Of a stretch of 64,000 bases of DNA, positions 36,164-47,630 are shown piece after piece. The translations under genes and the position numbers were made by a program. The notes below the pieces were generated by a model that was given only the letters and a program-made list of their open reading frames with translations, searched no databases and was not told where the DNA came from. The first letter of the stretch is position 1. Each line of letters starts with the position of its first letter. The DNA comes from Rhizobiaceae bacterium. GTDB lineage: Bacteria; Pseudomonadota; Alphaproteobacteria; Rhizobiales; Rhizobiaceae. Location: contig JAILWO010000002.1 in assembly GCA_025698895.1 (NCBI GenBank), positions 372,001 to 436,000 of the forward strand. The letters are read 5' to 3'.

Positions 36164-36655
36164 TTATACCTTGGCGCTCTGCTTGAGGTCGTAGCCGTGC
36201 TTGACCTCCGAATCGAGCGAGCCATCTTCCTTCTGCGCCTTGTGGCCGAACTCGACCTTGGCGAAGTTGAAGGAGACCTGATCCATCGGCAGGACGTCGC
36301 CGCCGGAGCCGCCGGTCTGGTAGCTCGAGATCAGGCAGTCGGTGAAGGTCCATTCCTCGTAGACCTCGGGTGCCGTGTCGCCACCCGCGCGGCGCAGCGA
36401 CAGCTTCGCGGTCGGGATGTGCTTGCCGGTGGCGCAGAACATGAACAGAACCGGGCTAGCCTTGCTGCGGCGGACGGTGAAGTGGAAGTCCTGCATGGCG
36501 ACCTTGCCCTTGCCGCCGCCAGTACCCTGGACGAACGAGCCGGCATTGGTCTCACCCCAGCTCCAGGACTCGATTTCGAGCTGTCCGGGAAGCTTCTGGT
36601 CTTTCGATTCACCTTCGACGCCGTCGATCTTCAGAAAATAGTCAGTTTGGGACAT
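36164..36655 (-). CDS. hcp: Type VI secretion tube protein TssD (Hcp)
   Basis: 163-residue Hcp that stacks as hexamers to form the inner tube and is exported. It opens MSQTDYFLKIDGVEGESKDQ, followed by the Hcp hallmark IESWSWGETN, then FHFTVRRSKASPVLFMFCAT, and ends in VEFGHKAQ. A strong AGGAGG precedes the ATG. It stands in its own 107- and 106-base gaps, unlike the overlapping baseplate genes, which fits the higher expression Hcp needs. Confidence 0.96.
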   Translation of the reverse strand: MSQTDYFLKIDGVEGESKDQKLPGQLEIESWSWGETNAGSFVQGTGGGKGKVAMQDFHFTVRRSKASPVLFMFCATGKHIPTAKLSLRRAGGDTAPEVYEEWTFTDCLISSYQTGGSGGDVLPMDQVSFNFAKVEFGHKAQKEDGSLDSEVKHGYDLKQSAKV

Positions 36656-36762
36656 GGATCGCCTCCTGATAGAGCCGTTAGGATTCGGTTGCGCTCTCTA
36701 ACTAGTTCAACTGTGCGGCTACGAATGTGAGGGTCGCCACACAGTGCGATTTTTTTGCTTTT

Positions 36763-38259
36763 TTATCCACCTTGCTGGCCCGGGAGCCTGGATACAAGGC
36801 TCATGCCTATATCCATGCCTTCGAGCTGGAAGTGCGGACGCAGATAGAAGCGGGCGGAATAGTAGCCCGGATTCTCCTCGTCCGGGAAAACGTCGACGCG
36901 CGCATCCGCCAGCGGCTTCTGCGCCTTGGTGGCGATCGAGGAATTGACTGGATCGCCGTCGACATATTGCAGGATCCAGTTCTGCAGATATTTGCGCAGC
37001 TGCTCCTGCTCCAGGTTCTCGCCGATCTTGTCGCGGACCATGCATTTCAGATAGTGGCTGAAACGGCAGACGGCGAACATGTAGGGGATGCGCGACGACA
37101 GATTGTCGGCCGCCGTGGCCTCTTCCTTGTCGTACTTCTTCGGCCTGTAGAGCGACTGGGCGCCGATGAAGGCGGCCTTGTCGGTGTTCTTGCGGTGAAT
37201 CAGCGGCAGCAGGCCTGATTTCGACAGCTCCGCTTCGCGCCGGTCGCTGATGGCGATCTCCGTGGGGCACTTCAGGTCGACACTGCCATCGTCGGTCGGG
37301 AAGGTGTGGACTGGCAGGTTTATCACCTCGCCGCCCGACTGCACGCCGCGGATGCGGACCGTCCAGCCATACTCCTTGTAGGCCCGGTTGATGTTGGCGG
37401 CCATCGCATAGGCCGCGTTCATCCAGGCATATTTCTCGCCCGTATGGCCGTCGGTGTTCTCCTCGAAGTTGAACTCCTCGACCGGGATAGACTTCGCCCC
37501 GTAAGGTTCGCGGGCGAGCACGCGCGGCATGCACAGCCCGATATAGCGCGAGTTCTCCGAATCACGGAGCGACTTCCAGCCAGCATAGTCCGGCGTGTCG
37601 AAGATTTTCGACAGGTCGCGCGGATTGGTCAGCTCGTTCCACGAATCCATGCCCAACAGGGTCGACGCGGCACCCGAGATGAAGGGGCAGTGCGCCGCAG
37701 CCGCGATCTTGCCGAGATCGCGCAACAGACGCACGTCCGTCGCCGAATGGTCGAACTGGTAGTCGCCGATCAGGCAGCCATAGGGCTCGCCGCCGAGCTG
37801 GCCGAACTCCGCCTCGTAGAGCTTCTTGAAGAGCGGGCTCTGGTCCCACTTCGCGTCGGGATAGCTGCGCAGATCGCGATAGAGCTCGTTCTTCGAAACG
37901 TTCATCACCTTGATCTTCAGCGACGAGTCCGTTTCGGAATTGTTGGTGAGATAGGCAAGGCCGCGCCATGCGCTCTCGATCGACTGGAACTCCGGCGCAT
38001 GCATGATCTCGTTCATCTGCGCGGACAGCTTCTCGTCGAGACGGGCGATCATCTCCTCGATGGTGTCAAGGACGTCGCCCTTGATCACGCTCGTGTCGGA
38101 AAGCGCCTGCTTCACGAGCGTGGCGACCGCGTTGTCGACTTCCGTGGCGGCCCGTTCGCTGCGCGGCTTGAAGCTCTGCTTCAGCATCGCGGAAAATTCA
38201 TCGACCTCGGCGTAGGCGGTTTGCTGCGGAGCCAAGGTTTCCTGGGTTTCAGTGGCCAT
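36763..38259 (-). CDS. tssC: Type VI secretion sheath large subunit TssC (VipB)
   Basis: 498-residue large sheath protein. Recognisable blocks are ESAWRGLAYLTNNSETDSSL, then FGQLGGEPYGCLIGDYQFDH, LARVLAREPYG-type MPRVLAREPYGA and FAVCRFSHYLKCMVRDKIG. It forms the contractile sheath with TssB. ATG at 38259 is preferred: GAGAGG is six bases before it, while another in-frame ATG two codons upstream abuts the same ribosome site. It lies 39 bases downstream of tssB. Confidence 0.96.
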   Translation of the reverse strand: MATETQETLAPQQTAYAEVDEFSAMLKQSFKPRSERAATEVDNAVATLVKQALSDTSVIKGDVLDTIEEMIARLDEKLSAQMNEIMHAPEFQSIESAWRGLAYLTNNSETDSSLKIKVMNVSKNELYRDLRSYPDAKWDQSPLFKKLYEAEFGQLGGEPYGCLIGDYQFDHSATDVRLLRDLGKIAAAAHCPFISGAASTLLGMDSWNELTNPRDLSKIFDTPDYAGWKSLRDSENSRYIGLCMPRVLAREPYGAKSIPVEEFNFEENTDGHTGEKYAWMNAAYAMAANINRAYKEYGWTVRIRGVQSGGEVINLPVHTFPTDDGSVDLKCPTEIAISDRREAELSKSGLLPLIHRKNTDKAAFIGAQSLYRPKKYDKEEATAADNLSSRIPYMFAVCRFSHYLKCMVRDKIGENLEQEQLRKYLQNWILQYVDGDPVNSSIATKAQKPLADARVDVFPDEENPGYYSARFYLRPHFQLEGMDIGMSLVSRLPGQQGG

Positions 38260-38298
38260 TACCATCCTCTCGGGTTAAAGGCGGAGCCGAGGAAAGGC

Positions 38299-38847
38299 TC
38301 ACTCGCCCTCGTCTTTCGCCTGATCGCCGTCACCCTGTTCGGCGATCGCGGCATTGCGCTTGTCCTGGATCGCCTTCATCAGCTCCGGGTTCTCGAGCAG
38401 TTCCTTGAGCTTGTTCTCGGCGGCGACCTTGCCGTCCATGTAGCGCTGCAGATTGGCCAGCTGCTCGCGAGCCTCAAGCAATGCCTTGAGCGCGGGGACT
38501 TGGCGTGCGATCGCTGCCGGCTCGAAATCAGCCATGCTGTTGAAGGAAAGGTTGACGCCGAGCTTCTCGCCCGCATCGTCACCCAGCTTGTTGTCGACCC
38601 TGAATGTCGTGGCGGGTTTGACGCTCTCCATGTAGGCGTCGAGATTGTCCATATCGACGTTGGAGAACTTGCGGTCGGCCATGGCCGGCTTCTCGACCGG
38701 TGAGGCGTTGCCCGAAAGATCGGCCATGACGCCCATCACGAAAGGCAGCTCGACCTGCTTTTCGGCATCGTAGGGATCTTCATAGGTGATGTGAACGCGC
38801 GGAGGGCGATTGCGCTTGATGAACTTCTGCCCGCTGTCCGAAGCCAT
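38299..38847 (-). CDS. tssB: Type VI secretion sheath small subunit TssB (VipA)
   Basis: 182-residue small sheath protein. Conserved features are FIKRNRPPRVHITYEDPYDA near residues 10-29, ELPFVMGVMADLSG, then the sheath-core block VNLSFNSMADFEPAAIARQV. The C-terminal third is a charged helix (AAENKLKELLENPELMKAIQ). ATG at 38847 has GGAG six bases upstream; the frame extends nine codons further without conservation. Pairs with tssC. Confidence 0.96.
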   Translation of the reverse strand: MASDSGQKFIKRNRPPRVHITYEDPYDAEKQVELPFVMGVMADLSGNASPVEKPAMADRKFSNVDMDNLDAYMESVKPATTFRVDNKLGDDAGEKLGVNLSFNSMADFEPAAIARQVPALKALLEAREQLANLQRYMDGKVAAENKLKELLENPELMKAIQDKRNAAIAEQGDGDQAKDEGE

Positions 38848-38874
38848 GGCTAGCTCCCCTTCTTTTTGCCACAA

Positions 38875-38903
38875 TCAGAAACAGATGATTCTGTCATTGT
38901 CAA
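38875..38903 (-). promoter_or_regulatory. Possible promoter before tssB
   Basis: The 78-base gap between tssA and tssB is the most AT-rich stretch of the T6SS operon. On the minus strand it contains a perfect TTGACA (plus 38898-38903), then a 17-base spacer and a poor -10 (TTCTGA). It could drive tssB-C-hcp separately from tssA. The -10 is weak, so this is tentative. Confidence 0.25.
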
Positions 38904-38925
38904 ATCATTCTAACAGCTTACTGCC

Positions 38926-40299
38926 TCAATCAGAGGTTTCTTCGCTCGCCGTTTCTTGGCCGATCAAGTCGTTGAGAATGGCGGCAAAGTCGCGGTTGAG
39001 ATAGCCTCGCGCCTTCGCCAGCAGCATCGGGATCGGGCTCGACGGCTCTGCCTGCCTGTAGAAATCCTCGACACCGGCGAGCAGCCCGGCGGCGCCGGCG
39101 CGTGTCTCTGTCTCGAAGGTCCGGTCGGACGGTCCGTTCGCGGCCGCGCCCAGCGCGTTGCCGACATCCTGCGTCAGCGTCTGCAGGTGATCCATGCCGA
39201 TCTGGATCTTCAGTCCGCTCTGGAACAAGATCCGAGTCCTTTCCGCCGAGGCAGGCATCAGCATCTGGATGGCCTCCACCAGCGGCTTGCCGACCAGCAG
39301 CCGGGCTTGGTGGACGAGCAGCAGGGCGGGCGCGGACGGCTCGTAGGCCGCGAAATAGTCTTCCGCCGCCGCCATCGCGGCGACGGCCTCAGCGTGGCTG
39401 GAAATGAGGACGGCGCCGACGGACGCCTGGACGGGCGCCGGCGCGGGAACCGAGCCGTCCGCTGGCGCGCCAGGCTCGTCCTGCATCGTCTCGGCTGGGG
39501 CCTCGGCGCCGTCCGCGGCGATCTCCTCGCCGGCGAGGACCGGACGGGCGGTCTCGATCAGTTTACGCAGCTGCTCGAGAAATTCCTGCAGGCTGCCGAA
39601 TTGCGGCGCGCTCTCGTAGCTGGCGCGTTCCTGGAAGATGCCGCGGATACGAGCCATGGATCGCAGGGCGGCGACCGCCGCCGCATGCACCTGTTCGGCT
39701 GCCTCCATGTTCTGTTCGTTGCCGATGGCCTGGACGACATCGTCGACGCCCAGTTCCTGCTCACCCTCGCGCGCTTCGGTCTCTCCGGTGGCGATGAGAT
39801 AGTGACGCCATGTAATGACGCCGTGCCGCTTGTCGCGGACGATCGCCGCATAGTGCAGTGGCAGGACGATGCGGGCGCGGTCGTCGAAGGCGCTGATGAT
39901 GTTCTGCCTGACGCCGTCCTCGGGATCCAACGGCTTGGGATGGACGTCTTCCCAGAAGCGGTCGACGAACTCGGCGATCGCGTTGATGCAGTCGCACACG
40001 CCGACGATGCTACCGGCGAAGGCCTGAAACCGGGCCTCGAGGCTGAGCAGCCGCAGGTCGCGGGTACGCTCCAGCAGCCCGTCAATGACTTTCAGCTCGG
40101 ACCGCAGATCCAGTGAGGAGCGGTCGAACAGGGTTCCGGTGTTCGGGTCGTAGAAGCGCGGCGGGATCCTGTCCTCCGCCGGCAGTACATAGTTCAGGTA
40201 GTCCTCATCCCCGAGTTCATCCAGGTCCGGACCGCAGGGTTCGGACTCGGAAATGGGCTCAACGAAACGTTCGTGACGCATGAGGCTCGGCAACTTCAC
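38926..40299 (-). CDS. tssA: Type VI secretion protein TssA (ImpA)
   Basis: 457-residue TssA. The ImpA N-terminal domain is clear: FVEPISESEPCGPDLDELGD, LPAEDRIPPRFYDPNTG and the core YAAIVRDKRHGVITWRHYLI near 150-170. An Ala/Pro/Glu-rich linker follows (about 255-300) and the C terminus EPSSPIPMLLAKARGYLNRD is the oligomerisation region. TssA primes and caps sheath assembly. The start could be the GTG at 40299 or the ATG six codons on (40281); neither has a strong ribosome site. It is the first gene of the minus-strand operon. Confidence 0.92.
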   Translation of the reverse strand: MKLPSLMRHERFVEPISESEPCGPDLDELGDEDYLNYVLPAEDRIPPRFYDPNTGTLFDRSSLDLRSELKVIDGLLERTRDLRLLSLEARFQAFAGSIVGVCDCINAIAEFVDRFWEDVHPKPLDPEDGVRQNIISAFDDRARIVLPLHYAAIVRDKRHGVITWRHYLIATGETEAREGEQELGVDDVVQAIGNEQNMEAAEQVHAAAVAALRSMARIRGIFQERASYESAPQFGSLQEFLEQLRKLIETARPVLAGEEIAADGAEAPAETMQDEPGAPADGSVPAPAPVQASVGAVLISSHAEAVAAMAAAEDYFAAYEPSAPALLLVHQARLLVGKPLVEAIQMLMPASAERTRILFQSGLKIQIGMDHLQTLTQDVGNALGAAANGPSDRTFETETRAGAAGLLAGVEDFYRQAEPSSPIPMLLAKARGYLNRDFAAILNDLIGQETASEETSD

Positions 40300-40808
40300 T
40301 AATGTAAATTATGGGCGTCCGGAACGCGCTTGTCCGGCAGACACACTTCCCCCAAGGGCACTCTACCCAAGATCGGGCCGACTTCAATCACATCGAACGA
40401 ATTTGGTTCACGCGAATGGCAGGCCGGCCGATGATGGGCGGCATAATCATGCAAGAATGTGAAATGCCTCATACCTCCCCGCGCGAATGAGACGTATCGC
40501 CTTTCTATCGGATCATTGTCGGCGTCTTGCGTGCCCGGGGCCGGGCGTCACGACGGTCGCAGCGGTCTCTAGCGCAGCGGTGTTGCGCCAGTGTGAAGGA
40601 AGTCGGGGTTTGCGCGGATATCCTGCAGAACTGGGAGTGTCGGGCGCGGAGCGGAACGGCTCGCAAGCGCTGGTGCATGACCGGCCGGCGCGCCTGACCG
40701 CGAACCCGAACCGATCCGCAGCCGCGGAGATGGACGCCAGAGTTACCCGCATGATATGGCACCCGGAACGGTTGCAGCCGTGTCCGCTCAGAAAAAGGTC
40801 TTCGCTGC
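40300..40808. other. Divergent intergenic region between tssA and vgrG
   Basis: A 509-base gap between two divergent T6SS genes, so it should hold both promoters. AT-richer patches occur at about 40290-40320 and 40385-40470. Short open frames exist on both strands but have no ribosome site or recognisable protein, and I see no confident sigma-70 or sigma-54 promoter. Confidence 0.5.
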
Positions 40809-42677
40809 ATGGCTGACCAGAACCGCCAGGACAAGCGTATAGCCAGGCTGGATACGCCGCTTGGGCCCGACAAACTAGTGCTGTCGCGGTTCGAGGGATC
40901 GGAGGGGATGAGCGAGATCTTCGAGTTCTCGATCGAGGCCCTAAGCCGCAAGAACGACGTCGATGCCGACGCCCTGCTGGGCAAGCCGGCCTCCATCACC
41001 TTCGATACAAGCTACCGACACGACCGCTTTTTCCACGGGATCGTCACCGAGGTGGAATGGACCGGCGTTCGCAACGACAATTTCGTCTATCGGCTCGTCA
41101 TCAAGCCGTGGCTCTGGCTTCTTTCCTTCACCAATGACTGCCGGATCTTCCATGAGATGACCGCGCCGGACATCATCCAGAAGGTCTTTCAAGAAAGAGG
41201 TTTCACCGATTTCAAGCTCAAGCTCCAGGAAAGCTATGAGAAGCTTGAATATACGGTGCAATATCGTGAATCCGACTTCGACTTCGTGCGCCGCCTGATG
41301 GAGCAGAACGGAATCTCCTTTTTCTTCGAGCACGAACGCGAGAAGCACTTCCTCATCCTGGCGGACAATTATTCAGCCTATCCTACCGTGCCCGGCGGGA
41401 CCCGTCCCTATATCGGACTGGACAAGGAGCGCCGGCGCGCCACCGAGCATATCGAGAGCTGGACGCCGGATCGGCGCTTCACGTCCGGCGCGGTCGCCTT
41501 CAGGGACTACGATTTCAAAGGCCCCAAGACCGACATGAACGTCACCAAGAGCAGTGACGCCGCCTACACGCACGGGCAACTGGAGGTGTACGACTATCCA
41601 GGAGCCTATGTCCTGCGGAAATCGGAGGGCCAGACCTACGCCAAGGCGCTGCTCAACAGCATGCGCGCCCATGACGGCCGGTTTCGCGCCACGGGGGACT
41701 GCATCACCGCCAGTCCCGGTTCGCTGCTGACGCTGACCCAGCACTTCGACCCGGCTCAGAACAAGGAATATCTGATCCTGCGCTGCTTCCACAACTACAC
41801 GGCTGAATCCTACCGGTCGGGCGGCGAGGGAGACGAGAGCCCCTACGAGGGCGCTTACGAACTGATGCTGGCGTCAAGGCCCTACGCGCCGCCACAGGTG
41901 ACGCCGAAGCCGTTCGTCCAGGGCGTGCAGACCGCGCAGGTGGTCGGCAGTGGCGAGATTGATGTGGATGAATACGGCCGCATCATCGTCCAGTTCTACT
42001 GGGACCGGAAGTCCGGAAAATCCATGCGCTGCCGGCTCGCTCAGGTATGGGCCGGGAAGAACTGGGGCGGCATCTACATTCCACGGGTGGGCATGGAGGT
42101 CATCGTCCAGTTCCTGGAAGGCGATCCCGACCGGCCGATCGTCATCGGCTGCGTCTACAACGCCGACAACATGCCGCCATTCGATCTGCCGGGCCAAAAG
42201 AACATCGCCGGCATCAAGTCGAACTCCACGACCGGCGGCGGTGGTTACAACGAATATGTCTTCGACGACACCAAGGGCAAGGAACTCATCCGCCAGCACG
42301 GACAATTCGATCTCGAATCGGTCGTCGAGAACGACGAGAGATGGACGATCCACAACGACCGCACCGTTACGGTGGACAACAAGCTCGAAACGAGTGTCGG
42401 CAAGAAGAAGGGCGGCGGCGAAAAGCGTGAAGTATGGGGGGATCGCGAAACCAAAATCCACACCGTCGATACGATCAAGGTCGACAGCAAGATGTATATA
42501 GAGGTTGGCGGCCCGGCCGGATCCCGGATCACGATCACGCCCACCGAGATCAAGATGGAGGCGCTCAATGTCGTCATCGAAGCCGGGGCGCAGTACAAGT
42601 CGAACACGATATTGTCCGAGCACAAGGCAACCGGACTGATGGACATCAAGGGCACTTTGGTGAAGATCAATTCCTGA
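40809..42677 (+). CDS. tssI: Type VI secretion spike protein TssI (VgrG)
   Basis: 622-residue VgrG. The gp27-like part covers about residues 1-360 (LVLSRFEGSEGMSEIFEFSI, TVQYRESDFDFVRRLMEQNG, FFFEHE), then the gp5 OB-fold (EIDVDEYGRIIVQFYWDRKS, AGKNWGGIYIPRVGMEVIVQ, FLEGDPDRPIVIGCVYNAD) and the beta-helix stalk to the end. There is no extra C-terminal effector domain, so effectors would be separate cargo. It is transcribed away from the sheath operon and followed by the small gene at 42718. Confidence 0.95.
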   Translation: MADQNRQDKRIARLDTPLGPDKLVLSRFEGSEGMSEIFEFSIEALSRKNDVDADALLGKPASITFDTSYRHDRFFHGIVTEVEWTGVRNDNFVYRLVIKPWLWLLSFTNDCRIFHEMTAPDIIQKVFQERGFTDFKLKLQESYEKLEYTVQYRESDFDFVRRLMEQNGISFFFEHEREKHFLILADNYSAYPTVPGGTRPYIGLDKERRRATEHIESWTPDRRFTSGAVAFRDYDFKGPKTDMNVTKSSDAAYTHGQLEVYDYPGAYVLRKSEGQTYAKALLNSMRAHDGRFRATGDCITASPGSLLTLTQHFDPAQNKEYLILRCFHNYTAESYRSGGEGDESPYEGAYELMLASRPYAPPQVTPKPFVQGVQTAQVVGSGEIDVDEYGRIIVQFYWDRKSGKSMRCRLAQVWAGKNWGGIYIPRVGMEVIVQFLEGDPDRPIVIGCVYNADNMPPFDLPGQKNIAGIKSNSTTGGGGYNEYVFDDTKGKELIRQHGQFDLESVVENDERWTIHNDRTVTVDNKLETSVGKKKGGGEKREVWGDRETKIHTVDTIKVDSKMYIEVGGPAGSRITITPTEIKMEALNVVIEAGAQYKSNTILSEHKATGLMDIKGTLVKINS

Positions 42678-42717
42678 CCTGTTCCGGCCCGCCGGGAGGA
42701 GTTGACGTCGAGGGGAC

Positions 42718-43269
42718 ATGTCGCAAGGTTTGCGTTTCAAGAGTGCCGTGGACGTGTTCGAGGCCTTGCCAGCCGCGCACGACGACATATCGGCCGAACC
42801 GACCGATGCGCCGCCCGTGGAGTATCTCCGGACACTGGTCGCGAGCGCCACGCCCGAGGACGCGATCACCTTCTGCGCCTATATGCTCGGCCGGCGCGAG
42901 GCTGTCTGGTGGGGACACCAGTGCCTCAACGCGGTGCCCGAAACGCTCGACCAGAACGATCAGGACCTGCTCGGCCTTGCCGAAGACTGGGTTCGCGATC
43001 CCGAGGAGGAGCGCCGCAACGCGGCTCTCGAAGCCGGGATGGCCGCGCGCATGAAGACACCCGGCGCCTGGGTCGCGCTCGGAGCAGGCTGGAGCGGCGG
43101 CTCGATGACGCCGCCCGATTCGGCACCTGTGCCGCCGCCGCCGCACCTAACCGCCAAGGCGATCAACGCCGCCGTGCTGAGCGTTCTGGCCCGGGTGCCG
43201 CTGGCCAATCGCGCCTCGACCCTGAAATCCTTCGTCGACATGGGTATCCAGCTCTACGAAGCACAGTAG
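42718..43269 (+). CDS. VgrG-linked conserved hypothetical protein (DUF6931-like)
   Basis: 183-residue soluble protein 40 bases downstream of vgrG with AGGGGAC before its ATG. It contains VEYLRTLVASATPEDAITFC, then AYMLGRREAVWWGHQCL and LAEDWVRDPEEERRNAALEA, a proline-rich linker (MTPPDSAPVPPPPH) and an Ala-rich C-terminal helix. I associate this pattern with a DUF found beside vgrG in alphaproteobacterial T6SS islands, but the assignment is from memory and the function is unknown. Adaptor or chaperone for VgrG cargo is a guess from position. Confidence 0.6.
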   Translation: MSQGLRFKSAVDVFEALPAAHDDISAEPTDAPPVEYLRTLVASATPEDAITFCAYMLGRREAVWWGHQCLNAVPETLDQNDQDLLGLAEDWVRDPEEERRNAALEAGMAARMKTPGAWVALGAGWSGGSMTPPDSAPVPPPPHLTAKAINAAVLSVLARVPLANRASTLKSFVDMGIQLYEAQ

Positions 43270-43368
43270 CGGCCCCGACCTCCGCCTTGCCATCGGGGCG
43301 GCTGTCGCCTTGCCATCAGGCCGCCATCGCCCTAACCGTGCGCGGCGACGGCTGGCGTCTGCGATGGG

Positions 43369-46053
<2,685 letters not shown>

Positions 46054-46097
46054 GGCAGTAGGGGTGTTGTGACCTTCGCTGTCGCACTCTACCTCTC

Positions 46098-46456
46098 CCC
46101 CCCTCCGTCTCGGGCTTCGCCCTCGCCACCTCCCCCCTGGCGGGTGGAGGATGGGTGGCCGGCATCGCGGCCGAGCACCGGTGAGGGGGCAGGGCCCTCC
46201 AGGAGGAAGCGGTGATGCTGCGATCTCCCCCCTTGTGGGGGAGATGGGCGGCAGCCCGGAGGGGATGCTGTCCCACCGACCTCTTCGCAGATTTCCGAAG
46301 CCGAGATGTCCGCAACGTCGCGCTCTACGCCACCCCCTCCGGCCCTTCGGGCCACCTCCCTCGAAGGGGGAGGAAAGCCGCGGCGGCCGCGCCGGCCGCC
46401 CATCCTCCACCCGCCAGGGGGGAGGTGGCGAGGGCGAAGCCCGAGACGGAGGGGGG
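46098..46456. repeat. Palindromic repeat mosaic after ppdK
   Basis: The 534-base gap 46054-46587 has no credible gene. Arms 46098-46164 (CCTCCGTCTCGGGCTTCGCC ... CCTGGCGGGTGGAGG) and 46391-46456 (CCTCCACCCGCCAGGGGGGA ... GCGAAGCCCGAGACGGAGG) form a long inverted repeat. Between them are further hairpins such as CTCCCCCCTTGTGGGGGAG near 46224. A fragment GGGGCGGAGCCACGCG near 46518 is shared with the areas at 16818 and 47466. Confidence 0.75.
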
Positions 46457-46587
46457 TATGTTAGCGCCAAGCTGGAACACCCCTCATCCATCTCGGCGCT
46501 TCGCGCCGGGCCACCGGGGCGGAGCCACGCGTGTCCGCCCGTCCTTCAGACCCCACGAAGGGGGAAGGGAAAGGGCGACAGCCGCGC

Positions 46588-46785
46588 TCAGAACGCTTTT
46601 GGCAAGCCTGCCTGGCGCAGGATGGCGTTGGCCGTGTGGCGGCTTGGAATGCCGATGGGCACGGCGAAACTGCGACCAGTGATCGGGCTACGCCAGATTT
46701 CGTGGCTGCCCTTGCCTTGCCTGATCATGGAGCATCCGGCAGCGCGAAGCATGTCGCGCAGAGGCCGGTCGAACTGCGGCGCCAT
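46588..46785 (-). CDS. hicA: HicA family mRNA-interferase toxin
   Basis: 65-residue toxin with a double-stranded-RNA-binding-like fold. The catalytic motif is QGKGSHEIW with His28, and the N-terminal LRDMLRAAGCSMIRQ and C-terminal ANAILRQAGL are typical. HicA cleaves mRNA when free of HicB. It follows hicB directly (TGA then ATG). The gene pair lies in repeats between two copies of the ppdK 3' end, which suggests acquisition or local duplication. Confidence 0.88.
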   Translation of the reverse strand: MAPQFDRPLRDMLRAAGCSMIRQGKGSHEIWRSPITGRSFAVPIGIPSRHTANAILRQAGLPKAF

Positions 46786-47022
46786 TCAAGCGGCCGCTGG
46801 CTCGGCTTCGCGCAAGGCCGTGATCTGGAGAAACACGGAGGCTGGATCGACATCGGGGTGATTGTCGGGGAGGAGGTCCAGCGCCATCGCGGACATCCTT
46901 TCAAGCAACTCGTCCAGAGTCGGCGCATCGGCGGCGGCGGGGATGTCATCGCAATGTCCGCTCCATACCGAAGCTTCATCGTCCCATGTGGCGGAAATGG
47001 TGAAGATGACGGGTCTGGTCAT
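46786..47022 (-). CDS. hicB: HicB-type antitoxin (DUF1902)
   Basis: 78-residue protein that should neutralise the adjacent HicA. It has the DUF1902/HicB fold pattern: ISATWDDEASVWSGHCDDIP, then APTLDELLERMSAMALDLLP. There is no C-terminal HTH or ribbon-helix-helix DNA-binding domain of classic HicB, so autoregulation may differ. Antitoxin precedes toxin, and the two open frames abut. Confidence 0.85.
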   Translation of the reverse strand: MTRPVIFTISATWDDEASVWSGHCDDIPAAADAPTLDELLERMSAMALDLLPDNHPDVDPASVFLQITALREAEPAAA

Positions 47023-47088
47023 GCCTGCTCCTCGGGCGCTTCATCACCATATCACTTCGCATCCGGTCGGGGGAAGGCATTTGCCGGG

Positions 47089-47214
47089 CCCGCCTCGATC
47101 CGCTTCTGCGAGCAGGTGGGGCTGGACTATGTCTCGTGCTCGCCTTCCGCGTGCCGATCGCCCGGCTGGCGGCCGCCCAGGCGGGGTGAAGGGGTAAGGG
47201 AAGTAGGGCAATAG
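47089..47214 (+). pseudogene. Frameshifted second copy of the ppdK 3' end
   Basis: About 126 bases nearly identical to the last codons of ppdK. It reads ASIRFCEQVGLDYVSCSP, then a lost C (CGCCTTCCGCG instead of CGCCCTTCCGCG) shifts the frame. Sequence identity continues past the stop into the same dispersed repeat. It has no start and cannot encode a PPDK domain by itself. Confidence 0.85.
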
Positions 47215-47520
47215 GGGAGTAGGGGTGTTGTGACCCTCGCTGCCGCACTCTACCTCTCCACCCCCTCCGTCTCGGGCTTCGCCCTCGCCACCTCCCCCTG
47301 GCGGGTGGAGGATGGGTGGCCGGCGCGGCCGCTCGTTCCGCGTCTTCCCGCCTCGATTTTCTCCACCCTCCCGCGACGGGCCGAAGCCGGCGGCGCTCCC
47401 CCTCCGTCTCGAGCTTCGCCCTCGCCACCCCTCATCCGTCTCGGCGCTTCGCGCCGATCCACCGGGGCGGAGCCACGCGTCTCCGCCCGTCCTTCGGACC
47501 CCACAAGGGGAGAAGGGAAC
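47215..47520. repeat. Palindromic repeat mosaic, second copy region
   Basis: The first 110 bases (to about 47325) repeat the sequence after ppdK, including TAGGGGTGTTGTGACC and CCTCCGTCTCGGGCTTCGCC. Then come further repeat pieces (GGGGCGGAGCCACGCGTCTC near 47464, CCCGTCCTTCGGACCCC near 47486, CACAAGGGGAGAAGGG). No gene is visible between 47023 and 47630 apart from the ppdK fragment. Confidence 0.75.
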
Positions 47521-47630
47521 GCTTCCTCCCGCGTTTTTATCCACCTCCCGTGACCGTGCCGCATGATGGCGGCGGGTCGGCGGGCGCCTCGCGGCGTCCG
47601 GGCCGGCCAGGTTGGCAAAGGGAGACGGAT

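Noticed and set aside
40757-40775. TGGCAC...TTGC pair upstream of vgrG resembling a sigma-54 promoter
   Set aside because: The spacing between the two boxes is nine bases instead of the required five, so it does not fit the strict -24/-12 geometry.
40487-40816. 109-codon frame in the tssA-vgrG gap
   Set aside because: No ribosome site, no recognisable family, and it runs into the vgrG start; more likely chance in GC-rich DNA.
46531-47214. 227-codon plus-strand frame across hicBA
   Set aside because: It joins antisense hicBA sequence and the ppdK fragment; HicA and HicB on the minus strand explain the region better.
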